From assembly GCF_023091245.1 (NCBI RefSeq), contig NZ_JAHWXN010000001.1, forward strand, positions 1,736,001-1,800,000: a DNA stretch of 64,000 nt, written 5' to 3'. Positions within the stretch are counted from its first letter, which is position 1; each line of letters starts with the position of its first letter. Made by a program: the position numbers and the translations under genes. This document shows, in pieces, positions 33,500-42,030 of this stretch. A model generated the notes under the pieces. The model had not been told where the DNA came from and searched no databases. It saw only the letters and a program-made list of their open reading frames with translations. The stretch is from Microbacterium croceum (GTDB taxonomy: Bacteria; Actinomycetota; Actinomycetes; Actinomycetales; Microbacteriaceae).

Positions 33500-34984
33500 A
33501 TGGTTGCTTCACGATCCGCCCTCACCCGCGCGGAGATCGTCGACCGACTCCGCGATCTGATCGGCGACGATCAGGTCGAGACCGACGCCCGCGAACTCCG
33601 CGAGGCGAGCGTCGACCGCTTCAAGAAGTACACGTCGGTGCACGGGATCTTCGACGGACCGATCCCCGCGGCGATCGCCTACGCCCGCTCCACGGACGAC
33701 GTCTCGGCGATCCTGTCCTTCGCCGAGGAGAACCTGATCAACGTGGTGCCCCGCACGGGAAGGACCGCGACCGAGGGAGGCCTGGAGACGATCGTCGAGG
33801 ACACGATCGTGCTCGATGGCTCGCGCATGGACGCGATCCTCGAGATCGACCCGATCGACATGATGGTCACCGCGCAGTGCGGGGTCCCGCTCCAGGTGCT
33901 CGAGGACACGCTGCGGGCGCAGGGGCTGACGACCGGCCACTCCCCGCAGTCCAAGCCGCTGGCGCAGATGGGGGGATTGGTCGCGACACGCTCCATCGGC
34001 CAGTTCTCCACGCTCTACGGCGGCATCGAGGACATGGTCGTCGGTCTCGAGGCGGTGCTCCCCGGTGGAGCGGTCACGCGCATCAAGAACGTGCCCCGTC
34101 GTGCCGCCGGCCCCGACATCCGGCACATCGTGATCGGCAACGAGGGCGCTCTCTGCGTGATCACCGAAGTGACGGTCAAGGTGTTCCGGTACCAGCCGGA
34201 GAACAACCGCTTCCTCGGGTATCTCGTCGACTCGCTGCCCGCGGGCGTCGCGGGACTGCGCGAGGTCATCGTGGCCGGGTATCGTCCCTCGGTCGCCAGG
34301 GCGTACTCCGAGGAGGACGCCGCGCAGCACTTCTCGCACTTCGCCGACGGCAGAGCCGTGGTCGTGGTCGTGGCGGAGGGGCCACGAGGGATCGCCGACG
34401 CGACCGCCGAGGGCGTCGAGGCGATCTTCGCCGGGATCCCGCACGAGAAGGTCGACCCCGCGCTGATCGAGCACTGGTTCGACAACCTCAACTGGGGTCA
34501 GGAGAAGATCGACGCCGAGAAGCGGGAGATGCTCGAGAAGTCGCATCTGGGGTACACCACCGAGGTCTCGATCGATTGGTCCGGCGTCGCAGAGCTCTTC
34601 GACTCCGTGATGCACAGGGCGAGGACCGAGTTCCCGCACGCGGCCGACCTCACGATGCTCGGTGCGCACTCGTCGCACAGCTACCAGACGGGGACCAACC
34701 TGTACTTCGTGTACGACTACGACATCTCGTGCGAGCCGCGGCAGGAGATCACGGAGTACCACGAGCCGCTCAACGCGATCGTCGTCGAGGAGGCGCTGCG
34801 GCTCGGCGGGTCGATGGTGCACCACCACGGCATCGGGAAGTACCGCACCCGCTGGACGCATGAGGAGCACGGCAGCGCTTTCGAGCTGCTGCGGGTGCTG
34901 AAGGACGGCATCGACCCCCACGGCGTGATGAACCGCGGCACGATCTATCCGCTGGATGCGGCGGAGACGGCGTCACCCGCGTGA
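33500..34984 (+). CDS. FAD-linked oxidoreductase, YgcU-like (alkyl-DHAP synthase family)
   Basis: The 494-residue flavoprotein has the FAD/PCMH fold: VPRTGRTATEGGLET, HSPQSKPLAQMGGLVATRSI, and KNVPRRAAGPDIRHIVIGNE. The C-terminal half carries LGAHSSHSYQTGTNLYFVYDYD and MVHHHGIGKYR, the His-rich active site shared with alkyl-dihydroxyacetone-phosphate synthase. It matches E. coli YgcU along its length. The family oxidises hydroxy acids or acts on DHAP derivatives; the substrate here is unknown. Its stop overlaps the kinase start (GTGA). Confidence 0.87.
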   Translation: MVASRSALTRAEIVDRLRDLIGDDQVETDARELREASVDRFKKYTSVHGIFDGPIPAAIAYARSTDDVSAILSFAEENLINVVPRTGRTATEGGLETIVEDTIVLDGSRMDAILEIDPIDMMVTAQCGVPLQVLEDTLRAQGLTTGHSPQSKPLAQMGGLVATRSIGQFSTLYGGIEDMVVGLEAVLPGGAVTRIKNVPRRAAGPDIRHIVIGNEGALCVITEVTVKVFRYQPENNRFLGYLVDSLPAGVAGLREVIVAGYRPSVARAYSEEDAAQHFSHFADGRAVVVVVAEGPRGIADATAEGVEAIFAGIPHEKVDPALIEHWFDNLNWGQEKIDAEKREMLEKSHLGYTTEVSIDWSGVAELFDSVMHRARTEFPHAADLTMLGAHSSHSYQTGTNLYFVYDYDISCEPRQEITEYHEPLNAIVVEEALRLGGSMVHHHGIGKYRTRWTHEEHGSAFELLRVLKDGIDPHGVMNRGTIYPLDAAETASPA

Positions 34985-36387
34985 CTGCGTCGGCCGGCGG
35001 CTACGTCATCGCCATCGACAACGGCTCGCAGAGCACGAAGGTGCTGATCGTCGACGGCGACGGGGTCGTGCACGCCGGCTCGCGCGTCCCGCTCCGTCCG
35101 TATGCGACTCCGTCACCCGGCCGCTGGGAGCACCCGGATGACGACCTGTGGGACTCGGTCGTCGCCGCAGTCCGTGAGGCGCTCGGGCGCTTCGACGGCG
35201 ATCCGTCGGAGATCCGCGGGGTCGGGCTGTGCACGATCCGCTTCTGTCGCGCGGTGCTGCGTGCGGACGGCTCTCTCGCGCAGCCGGTGATGAGCTGGAT
35301 GGACGAGAGGCTGCCGCGCGCGTACGAGCGAGAAGTCGACGACGCCGCGTACGTCACGACATCCTCCGGACACATCGGGCATCGGCTCACCGGAGAACGT
35401 CGTGATGCGGCGGGCAACTACCAGGGCATGTGGCCCATCGACACCGAACGGTGGGCATGGAGCGGAGATGCCGCCGAGTATGCCCGCAGCGGCATGGATC
35501 CGCGGATGCTGTTCGAGCTCGTCGCACCGGGGGAGCCGCTGGGGGAGGTGACCGTGAAGGCGGCGCGGCTGACCGGCCTCCCCGCGGGCATCCCCGTGAT
35601 CGCCACCTCGAACGACAAAGCCGTGGAGGCGCTCGGCGCCGGGCTCCGGGATGAGGGCGACGCACTGCTGTCGTTGGGCACCTACGTGGCCACGATGACG
35701 GTGGGGGACCGCCCGCTGGCCGCGAATGCGGACGTCTGGACCAACTTCGGAGCGGAGCCGGGTGCGTACCTCTACGAGAGCAACGGGGTGCGTCGGGGGA
35801 TGTGGACGGTCAGCTGGTTCCGTGACCTGATCTCGTCGGCCGGGCACGGCGCGACCGAGGAAGAGCTGAATCTCGGCGCCGCGGAGGTGCCGATCGGCGC
35901 CGGCGGGATCGTCGCGGCGCTGGACTGGCTCGCGCCACCCGATGAGCCGTGGCGTCGGGGCGCGCTGGTGGGCTTCGATGGCACGCAGGGTCGCTTCCAC
36001 ATCTATCGGGCGATCCTGGAGGCACTCGCGATCGAGACCGCCGGGAGCGATGACCGCGCACGCGAGGTTCTCGGGAGAGGCCGTCGTGAGCTCGTGGTCA
36101 CCGGGGGAGGAAGCAGCTCATCGCTGATGCTGCGGATCCTCGCGGCCGTGTACCGCGTGCCGGTGCGCACACCGCTGGTGCGAGATGCCGCAGGCATGGG
36201 GGCGGCGATCTGTGCCGCGGTCGGCGTCGGGATGCATCCGACATGGGACGGTGCGGTCGATGCGATGGTGCACGTCGGCGACCGCATCGAGGTGGACCCG
36301 GAGGCAGTGCATGCCTACCGGGAGGTGGCGAAGACGTACGCGACGGTGATCCCGCGCCTCCGTCGGCTGTTCAGCGAGACGGACTGA
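34981..36387 (+). CDS. FGGY-family carbohydrate kinase, YgcE-like
   Basis: The 468-residue kinase has the N-terminal phosphate motif IDNGSQSTKVLIVD, the catalytic Asp region ATSNDKAVEALGAGL, and the C-terminal adenosine motif ELVVTGGGSSSSLMLRILA. FGGY kinases phosphorylate sugars, polyols or sugar-like compounds such as autoinducer-2. Order and sequence match YgcE downstream of YgcW-YgcU. GTG 34981 overlaps the YgcU stop. It is the last gene of the operon, and its stop lies inside a 14-bp palindrome. Confidence 0.87.
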   Translation: MTASAGGYVIAIDNGSQSTKVLIVDGDGVVHAGSRVPLRPYATPSPGRWEHPDDDLWDSVVAAVREALGRFDGDPSEIRGVGLCTIRFCRAVLRADGSLAQPVMSWMDERLPRAYEREVDDAAYVTTSSGHIGHRLTGERRDAAGNYQGMWPIDTERWAWSGDAAEYARSGMDPRMLFELVAPGEPLGEVTVKAARLTGLPAGIPVIATSNDKAVEALGAGLRDEGDALLSLGTYVATMTVGDRPLAANADVWTNFGAEPGAYLYESNGVRRGMWTVSWFRDLISSAGHGATEEELNLGAAEVPIGAGGIVAALDWLAPPDEPWRRGALVGFDGTQGRFHIYRAILEALAIETAGSDDRAREVLGRGRRELVVTGGGSSSSLMLRILAAVYRVPVRTPLVRDAAGMGAAICAAVGVGMHPTWDGAVDAMVHVGDRIEVDPEAVHAYREVAKTYATVIPRLRRLFSETD

Positions 36388-36397
36388 GCGCGCTCAG
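36384..36397. terminator. Perfect 14-bp palindrome spanning both convergent stop codons
   Basis: CTGAGCGCGCTCAG is self-complementary and contains the TGA of the kinase gene (36385-36387) and the TGA of the opposing membrane-protein gene (36394-36396 read in reverse). With no loop it is a weak hairpin, but it could help end both transcripts. Confidence 0.4.
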
Positions 36398-36747
36398 CGC
36401 CAGATCGCGGCGATCGCGGCGTTGGCCGCTGTCAGGATGCCGACGAGCCAGAACATGACGGGCGGGATGGCTGCTCCACGCTTCTGCCGCGCCGTGCCGA
36501 TGCCGAGCAGCGCGCCGATGACCAGCAGCAGCACGAGCTTCACGCCGATCTTGACGTAGTTGAGTTCGTAGGAGAGGCCCCACGGCGCCGCGAGCGCGAG
36601 GCCGGCGACCGCTGCGATGGCCATGCCGACGCTCATCAGCCGGGTGAACTCCCGCTTGCCGCCGAAGGCCTGCACGGCCCAGGCGCCGAAGAGCACGGCG
36701 AAGCCGATCAGGTGGACGAACAGCACGATGTGGCGCAGGGTCTCCAT
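36394..36747 (-). CDS. Small four-helix membrane protein, function unknown
   Basis: The 117-residue protein has four predicted membrane helices (LRHIVLFVHLIGFAVLFGAW, VGMAIAAVAGLALAA, KLVLLLVIGALLGI, PPVMFWLVGILTAANAAIAA). I do not recognise a catalytic motif; similar proteins are annotated as conserved membrane proteins in actinobacteria. It lies 71 bases downstream of ribH on the same strand, so it may be read through from the riboflavin operon, though a link to riboflavin is not shown. Confidence 0.75.
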   Translation of the reverse strand: METLRHIVLFVHLIGFAVLFGAWAVQAFGGKREFTRLMSVGMAIAAVAGLALAAPWGLSYELNYVKIGVKLVLLLVIGALLGIGTARQKRGAAIPPVMFWLVGILTAANAAIAAIWR

Positions 36748-36818
36748 GCCCTCACGCTATGATTCCCGCCGAATTTGCGCCAGCAAGGACAGGCTGACCT
36801 CAGCCATTCAGCGTGGAC

Positions 36819-37292
36819 TCAGCCGCGCAGTTCCCGCACGACCAGTGCCGTGCGGAGGGCCGCGTCCGCTGCCTCCGCACCCTTGTCCTCCTTGGACCCC
36901 TCGAGTCCGGCACGGTCGAGACCCTGCTTCTCATCGTCGAGGGTGAGCACGCCGAAGCCGACCGGCTTTCCGGCATCCAGGGCGACGCGGGTGAGGCCGT
37001 CGGTGGTGGCGGCCGAGACGTACTCGAAGTGCGGAGTCCCTCCGCGGATGATCACGCCCAGCGCGACCACTGCGTCCGCTCCTCCAGCGAACGCCGCCTG
37101 CGCGGCGAGAGCGAGCTCGAACGACCCGGGGACGCGCACCAACCGGTGCGTGGCCTGCGCCTCGGTCAGCACGCGCTCGGCGCCCGCGATGAGTCCGTCG
37201 GTGATGACGTCGTGCCAGGTGCCGGCGACGATGACGACATGCAGACCCCGTCCGTCGATGTTGCCGGTGGCCGGTGCTCCTGCGCCGCTCAT
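36819..37292 (-). CDS. ribH: 6,7-dimethyl-8-ribityllumazine synthase
   Basis: The 157-residue enzyme condenses 3,4-dihydroxy-2-butanone 4-phosphate with the ribitylamino-pyrimidine to make lumazine, the penultimate step of riboflavin synthesis. VPGSFELALAAQ, the loop GVIIRGGTPHFEYVSAATTDG with the active-site His, and GVLTLDDEKQGLDRAG are diagnostic. Its start overlaps the ribBA stop (ATGA). Last of four rib genes. Confidence 0.97.
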   Translation of the reverse strand: MSGAGAPATGNIDGRGLHVVIVAGTWHDVITDGLIAGAERVLTEAQATHRLVRVPGSFELALAAQAAFAGGADAVVALGVIIRGGTPHFEYVSAATTDGLTRVALDAGKPVGFGVLTLDDEKQGLDRAGLEGSKEDKGAEAADAALRTALVVRELRG

Positions 37293-38554
37293 GCGTGGTC
37301 CTTTCCTTCTGCGAGAGCCTCTGCGAGCTCCTCCGCGCCGATGATGTGACCCATGCGGTCACGCTTGGTCTCGAGGTACTGATGGTTGTTGGGGCCGACG
37401 CCGACGATCAGCGGGACCTGCTCGACGACGTCGAGGCCGAGTTCGCGCAGCTGCTTCACCTTGTCGGTGTTGTTCGTGAGCAGTCGGACCTTCGAGACGC
37501 CGAGGTCGGTGAGGATCCCGGCTGCCGCCGCGTACTCGCGGGCATCCGCAGGCAGCCCGAGCGCGAGGTTGGCGTCGACCGTGTCGAGCCCCTCCTCCTG
37601 CAGGCTGTAGGCGCGCAGCTTGTTGATCAGACCGATGCCGCGTCCCTCGTGGCCGCGCATGTAGATGACGACCCCGCCGTCCTTCTCGATCGCGTCGAGC
37701 GCGGCGTCGAGCTGAGGTCCGCACTCGCACTTGAGCGATCCGAACGCCTCACCGGTCAGGCATTCCGAGTGCACGCGCACGAGGGCTGTCTCGCTGAGCT
37801 CGCCCGAGACGACCGCGATGTGGTCGGTGCCCGTCACGCGGTCCTTGTAGGCGAGGAAGCGGAACGTCCCGTGCGTCGTCGGCACGGTCGCATCGGCACG
37901 CAGGCTGACCCGGCGGTTCACCCGCGGGCCGGAAACGTCCTGGGGATCGATCTCGTTGAGGTGCGCGATGAGCTGCTCGATCGTGATGACCGGAACACCG
38001 TCGCGCGCGCCGAGCTCGATCAGTCCCGGCAGGCGCATCATGCTGCCGTCCTCGGCGACGACCTCGGCGATCGCTCCGACCGGCTGCAGACCGGCGAGAC
38101 GCATCAGATCGACGGCGGCTTCGGTGTGACCGCTGCGCTCTCGCACGCCGCCGTCGACGGCACGCAGCGGCAGCACATGCCCGGGCCGGATGATGCTGGC
38201 CGCCGTGGACTGCGGATTCGCCAAGACGTTGAGCGTGTGTGCCCGGTCGTGGGCGCTGATGCCGGTCGTGACGCCCTCGGCGGCGTCGACGCTCACGGTG
38301 TACGCGGTGGAGCGGGCATCCTCGCTGGCGGCGACCATGGGCGGCAGGTTCAGGTTGTCGGCGAGGTCGGTCGGCATCGGGGCGCAGATGAACCCGGACG
38401 ACCAGCGCACGGTCCAGGCGACCCATTCGGGTGTCGCGAGCTCGGCTGACAGGATGACGTCGCCCTCGTTCTCGCGGTTCTCGTCGTCGGCGACCAGCAC
38501 GGGGCGGCCGGCGCGCAGCGCGTCCAGCGCCTCGGGGATGGTGGAAAGGCTCAT
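37289..38554 (-). CDS. ribBA: Bifunctional DHBP synthase / GTP cyclohydrolase II
   Basis: The 421-residue fusion supplies both precursors of riboflavin. The N-terminal half is 3,4-dihydroxy-2-butanone-4-phosphate synthase (DDENRENEGD, with SGHTEAAVDLMRLAG). The C-terminal half is GTP cyclohydrolase II (RVHSECLTGEAFGSLKCECG with the zinc cysteines, and RGHEGRGIGLINKLRAY). The ATG at 38554 has AAGGAGG upstream and overlaps the ribE stop. Confidence 0.97.
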   Translation of the reverse strand: MSLSTIPEALDALRAGRPVLVADDENRENEGDVILSAELATPEWVAWTVRWSSGFICAPMPTDLADNLNLPPMVAASEDARSTAYTVSVDAAEGVTTGISAHDRAHTLNVLANPQSTAASIIRPGHVLPLRAVDGGVRERSGHTEAAVDLMRLAGLQPVGAIAEVVAEDGSMMRLPGLIELGARDGVPVITIEQLIAHLNEIDPQDVSGPRVNRRVSLRADATVPTTHGTFRFLAYKDRVTGTDHIAVVSGELSETALVRVHSECLTGEAFGSLKCECGPQLDAALDAIEKDGGVVIYMRGHEGRGIGLINKLRAYSLQEEGLDTVDANLALGLPADAREYAAAAGILTDLGVSKVRLLTNNTDKVKQLRELGLDVVEQVPLIVGVGPNNHQYLETKRDRMGHIIGAEELAEALAEGKDHA

Positions 38555-39213
38555 CGCGAGCCTCCTTCCGGTGCGGCGCGGAACGCGAGCAGGCGCTCGA
38601 CGTGCCGGGCGAGGATGTCGGTCTCGAGGTTGACGCGGTCGCCGACAGCGCGCGACCCGAGAGTGGTGGCGACGAGCGTCTCCGGGATCAGCGACACCTC
38701 GAACCAGTGCTCGTTCTGGGTCCCTGAGCCTTCGGCCTGGGTCCCTGAGCCTGTCGAAGGGCTGACCGCGCTGACGGTGAGCGAGGTGCCGTCGACCGAG
38801 ATCGATCCCTTGTCGACGACGAGGGGGGCGAGATCGGTGGGGAGGCTGATCCGCAGCACGCTCCACTGCGCTCCTGGGCGCACTTCGAGCACCTCGCCGG
38901 TGCCGTCGACATGGCCCTGCACGATGTGTCCGCCCAGGCGGGCGCCGACGGGCATGGCCTTCTCGATGTTCACGCGCGTGCCGACCGTGGCGCCGCCGAG
39001 GGCCGCCACGTCGAGAGTCTGCTTCATCACGTCGGCGTCGAAGGTGTCGGGCGTGGAGCCCACCACGGTCAGGCAGACGCCCGAGACCGCGATGGATTCG
39101 CCGTGCACGGCATCCGCGGCGGCGCGGGGTGCGCGCACGGTGAGGCGCCAGCCGTCGCCGGCGGGCGCGATGGCGGTGATCTCGCCGATCTCCTCGATGA
39201 TTCCGGTGAACAT
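38551..39213 (-). CDS. ribE: Riboflavin synthase alpha chain, with an in-frame repeat insertion
   Basis: The 220-residue enzyme dismutates two lumazines to riboflavin. It has two lumazine-binding repeats: MFTGIIEEIGEI and SGVCLTVVG in the first, and GHIVQGHVDGTG, ISVDGTSLTVSAV and FEVSLIPETL in the second. Between TSLTVSAV and WFEVSLIP lies an extra segment of about 17-19 residues (PSTGSGTQAEGSGTQ). It is encoded by two adjacent copies of the dispersed CCCTGAGC repeat; normal members go directly from one strand to the next here. ATG 39213 shares its A with the ribD stop (TGATG). Confidence 0.95.
   Translation of the reverse strand: MFTGIIEEIGEITAIAPAGDGWRLTVRAPRAAADAVHGESIAVSGVCLTVVGSTPDTFDADVMKQTLDVAALGGATVGTRVNIEKAMPVGARLGGHIVQGHVDGTGEVLEVRPGAQWSVLRISLPTDLAPLVVDKGSISVDGTSLTVSAVSPSTGSGTQAEGSGTQNEHWFEVSLIPETLVATTLGSRAVGDRVNLETDILARHVERLLAFRAAPEGGSR
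38717..38761. repeat. Dispersed CCCTGAGCCTGTCGAAGGG repeat, two copies inside ribE
   Basis: One truncated copy (GGGTCCCTGAGCCTTCGG) and one complete copy (CCCTGAGCCTGTCGAAGGG at 38743-38761) lie in tandem inside ribE. On the ribE strand they read through as Ser/Thr/Gly/Gln-rich codons without a stop. Confidence 0.85.
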
Positions 39214-40244
39214 CAGACGGCTCCTTCGTTCTCGACCGCCGGGTGGGCGATCGCCAGCAGATCGGCGCCCAGCGGCACCCATTCGTCGACGGTGAGACGG
39301 TGCGCTTCTCCGATCGACGAGACTCCGACGTCGGTCAACGCGACCCGGCCTCCGCCCAGCAGTACCGGGGCGACGTACGCGAGCACGCGGTCGAACAGCC
39401 CGGCTGCGATGAAGGCGCTGGCCAGCGTCGGCCCGCCCTCGACGAAGACGCTCTGGAAGCCGCGGGCGTACAGGTCGGCCAGCACCGCGTGCAGATCGGC
39501 CGTCTCGTAGAAGAGCGGCTCATGCGGGTGGCGGCGCAGCGCGGCATGCTCGGGCGTCTGGCGCGTGCCGACCACGACGGGGACGGGTTGGTGCGGAAGC
39601 AGCGTGTCGCCGTCGCGAGCGGTCAGCGCGGGATCATCGGCCAGTACGGTGCCCGTGCCGACCACGATGGCGTCGGATGCAGAGCGTCGGCGATGTACGT
39701 CCGCCCGCGCCTCAGCGCCGGTGATCCACTGGCTCGTGCCGTCGTCGGCTGCGGCGCGGCCGTCGAGGCTCTGCGCCCACTTCACCGTCACGTGCGGTCG
39801 CCCCAGGCGCTGCGCGGTGAGCCAGCCGTCGATCAGCAGGTGCGCGGCATCGGCCTGTTCGCCCGCCTCGACGCTCACGCCTGCGCCACGCAGGCGCTCG
39901 GCTCCTCCGCCGGAGGCGACCCCTGGGTCATCGAGCGCGTAGACCACACGGGCGATACCGGCTTCCTGCAGCGCGACGGCGCACGGGCCGGTGCGGCCGG
40001 TGTGGTTGCAGGGCTCCAGGGTCACGACGGCTGTCGCGCCGCGCGCCGCGCCGGGGGCGAGTTTCGACAGCGCGTCGACCTCCGCGTGCGGAGTGCCTGC
40101 GCCGTGGTGCCAGCCCTCGGCGAGCACCTCGCCGGCGGGCGAGAGGATGACGGCTCCGACCTGCGGGTTCACTCCGCGGGGCCCGCGAGCGGCGAGCTCC
40201 AGGGCGCGAGTCATGGCCTGGCGCTCGGTCTCGGTCACTGCCAT
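39213..40244 (-). CDS. ribD: Bifunctional riboflavin deaminase / reductase
   Basis: The 343-residue enzyme deaminates and then reduces the pyrimidine intermediate. The N-terminal deaminase has the zinc motifs GTPHAEVDAL and LEPCNHTGRTGPC. The C-terminal reductase has VTVKWAQSLDGRAAADDGTSQWITG and VFVEGGPTLASAF. ATG 40244 has AGGAGG upstream. It is the first gene of the operon, directly behind the FMN riboswitch. Confidence 0.96.
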   Translation of the reverse strand: MAVTETERQAMTRALELAARGPRGVNPQVGAVILSPAGEVLAEGWHHGAGTPHAEVDALSKLAPGAARGATAVVTLEPCNHTGRTGPCAVALQEAGIARVVYALDDPGVASGGGAERLRGAGVSVEAGEQADAAHLLIDGWLTAQRLGRPHVTVKWAQSLDGRAAADDGTSQWITGAEARADVHRRRSASDAIVVGTGTVLADDPALTARDGDTLLPHQPVPVVVGTRQTPEHAALRRHPHEPLFYETADLHAVLADLYARGFQSVFVEGGPTLASAFIAAGLFDRVLAYVAPVLLGGGRVALTDVGVSSIGEAHRLTVDEWVPLGADLLAIAHPAVENEGAV

Positions 40245-40299
40245 CCGTCGTCCTCCTGTGAGGCTCCGGGGGATGCAGAACGCGCGCACGGCGGCGCCT

Positions 40300-40440
40300 C
40301 GTGCTGCCTCCCTTCCGGACTAGCGAGGTCTCCCTCGCACCACCGTCGGTCCCGGAATTCCACCGGATCGGCACCGAGGTCTCCCTCGGCGCTCGCGGAC
40401 TGTCACCGCCGGTTCGGATTCTCACCGACCCCGGAGCACG
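40300..40440 (-). promoter_or_regulatory. FMN riboswitch (RFN element)
   Basis: The minus strand carries the conserved RFN blocks in order: GGGGTCGGTGAGAATCCG, AACCGGCGGTGACAGTCCGC, GATCCGGTGGAATTCCGGG, ACCGACGGT and AGTCCGGAAGGGAGGCAG. The closing P1 stem pairs CGTGCT (40440-40435) with AGCACG (40305-40300). It lies 56 bases before ribD and should reduce ribD-E-BA-H expression when FMN is bound. The variable P3 arm contains a paired GAGGGAGACCTC duplication. Confidence 0.95.
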
Positions 40441-40532
40441 TTGATGCTCTGAGTGTACTCAACACATCTGTGGGGGATTCATTCCGCGTCATATACCCGT
40501 CACTTCAGCGAGCGCGCCGTCCAGCAACGCGC

Positions 40533-41396
40533 TCACTTCAACAGGCGGGAGAGACGGCGGTCGGCGAGCGGCTTGCCGCCGGTCTGGCACGTGGGGCAGT
40601 ACTCGAGCGAACGGTCGGCGAAGAACACGCTGCGCACCGTATCGCCGCAGACCGGACAGATCTCGCCGCGCCGGGCGTGCACCTGCATGCCGCGGCGCTT
40701 GGCATCCTTCAGATCGGCAGGGGGTTTGCCCGACGCCTCGGCGACGGCTTCCGTCAACGTCTGCTGCATCGCCGCGAACAGGCGGTCGACGTCATCAGGG
40801 GAGAGCGTGGCGGCGATGGCATACGGCGACATGCGCGCGGCATGCAGGATCTCGTCGGAGTAGGCGTTGCCGATGCCGGCGATGACGGACTGGTCGCGCA
40901 GCAGGCCCTTGATCTGCGTGCGCCGCCCATCGAGCAGAGCGGCGAAGGCGTCGCGGTCGAACCCCTCGGCGAGCGGATCCGGACCGAGACGGGCGATGCC
41001 CGGCACGTCCTGAGGGTCGCGCACGACGTACACCGCGAGCGACTTCTTCGTGCCGGCTTCAGTCAGATCGAATCCGCTGCCGTCGTCGAGTGCCACCCGC
41101 AGGGCGATCGGCGTCTTGCCCGGCTTGATGAGCGTGGCGGGCAGCGCCTCGTACCAGCGCAGCCAGCCTGCTTTCGCGAGGTGGAACACGAGATGGAGGT
41201 CTTCTCCGCACGAGAGCACGATGAACTTGCCGAGTCGCGACGCCGCCGTGATCTCGGCACCGTGCAGCGCAGTGATCTGGGGGTCGTACGTCTTCAACGC
41301 GGCGATCGCGGCCACGCTCGTGCGCGTGATGGTTCGCCCCACGGCACGCTCGCCGAGGAACACAACGAGCCCCTGAACCTCTGGCATCTCCGGCAT
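40533..41396 (-). CDS. Fpg/Nei-family DNA glycosylase / AP lyase
   Basis: The 287-residue base-excision repair enzyme starts MPEMPEV, giving the N-terminal Pro nucleophile and Glu3 after Met removal. SRLGKFIVL holds the conserved Lys, GIGNAYSDEILHAARMSP is the helix-two-turn-helix, and the C-terminal zinc finger reads CPVC...CPTC. The ATG at 41396 is fixed by the need for Pro2. QGLVVFLGERAVGR is typical of the actinobacterial Fpg/Nei-like branch, so oxidised purine versus pyrimidine preference is uncertain. Lone gene on the minus strand. Confidence 0.92.
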   Translation of the reverse strand: MPEMPEVQGLVVFLGERAVGRTITRTSVAAIAALKTYDPQITALHGAEITAASRLGKFIVLSCGEDLHLVFHLAKAGWLRWYEALPATLIKPGKTPIALRVALDDGSGFDLTEAGTKKSLAVYVVRDPQDVPGIARLGPDPLAEGFDRDAFAALLDGRRTQIKGLLRDQSVIAGIGNAYSDEILHAARMSPYAIAATLSPDDVDRLFAAMQQTLTEAVAEASGKPPADLKDAKRRGMQVHARRGEICPVCGDTVRSVFFADRSLEYCPTCQTGGKPLADRRLSRLLK

Positions 41397-41445
41397 GAGG
41401 TCATCCTGCCACCGGCAGGCGACATCGTCACCCTCCGACCGGGGG

Positions 41446-42009
41446 TCAGAGCACCGGCCACTCCACGGGCGTCCGCTCATCGTCGCGCAGCAGCCCGCCG
41501 AACCATCCGTCGTCTCGACCGTGCGGGCTGGTCAGCGCCTGACGCTGCAACCCCTCGTACCGGAAGCCGAGTGCTCGCGCTGCGCGGGCGGACGGCACGT
41601 TGCCGGCGACCGCCCGCCAGCTGATGCGGACAAGGCCGAGCTGGCGGAAGCCCCAGTCGATCACGGCCTGCGCAGCCTCGACGACGTAGCCGTGGCCTCG
41701 CCCCTCCGCGGTCACCCAGAACCCGATCTCCGCATGGTCGCCGCTGTGGTGGCTGGTGATGTCGTGCAGGCCGATCATCCCGACCAGGTCATCACCGACT
41801 CGCATCGCCCAGACGGTCTCGGCTCGATCGGCCCACCACTGGTCGACGCGCCTCACGTAGTCCTCGCCGTCCGCCCGGCTGTAGGGGCTGGGAACCGTCG
41901 TCCACTTCGCGATCTCGGGATCCTGGCACGCCGTCGTGATCGCGTCGACGTCATCCGCTGTGGGCGCGGAGAGCGTCAGGCGGTCGGTTTCGAGTGTCAC
42001 CTTCTCCAT
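41446..42009 (-). CDS. GNAT-family N-acetyltransferase (RimJ/RimL type)
   Basis: The 187-residue acetyltransferase starts with the usual LETDRLTLSAPTADDVDAI and has the acetyl-CoA motif WVTAEGRGHGYVVEAAQAV, followed by LGLVRISWRAVAGNVPSARAARALGF. These are RimJ/RimL-type features; substrate may be a protein N-terminus, an amino acid or a small molecule. It lies 21 bases downstream of the MarR gene on the same strand and may be co-transcribed. Confidence 0.87.
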   Translation of the reverse strand: MEKVTLETDRLTLSAPTADDVDAITTACQDPEIAKWTTVPSPYSRADGEDYVRRVDQWWADRAETVWAMRVGDDLVGMIGLHDITSHHSGDHAEIGFWVTAEGRGHGYVVEAAQAVIDWGFRQLGLVRISWRAVAGNVPSARAARALGFRYEGLQRQALTSPHGRDDGWFGGLLRDDERTPVEWPVL

Positions 42010-42030
42010 CGGGAGACCCTTTCGATCAGG

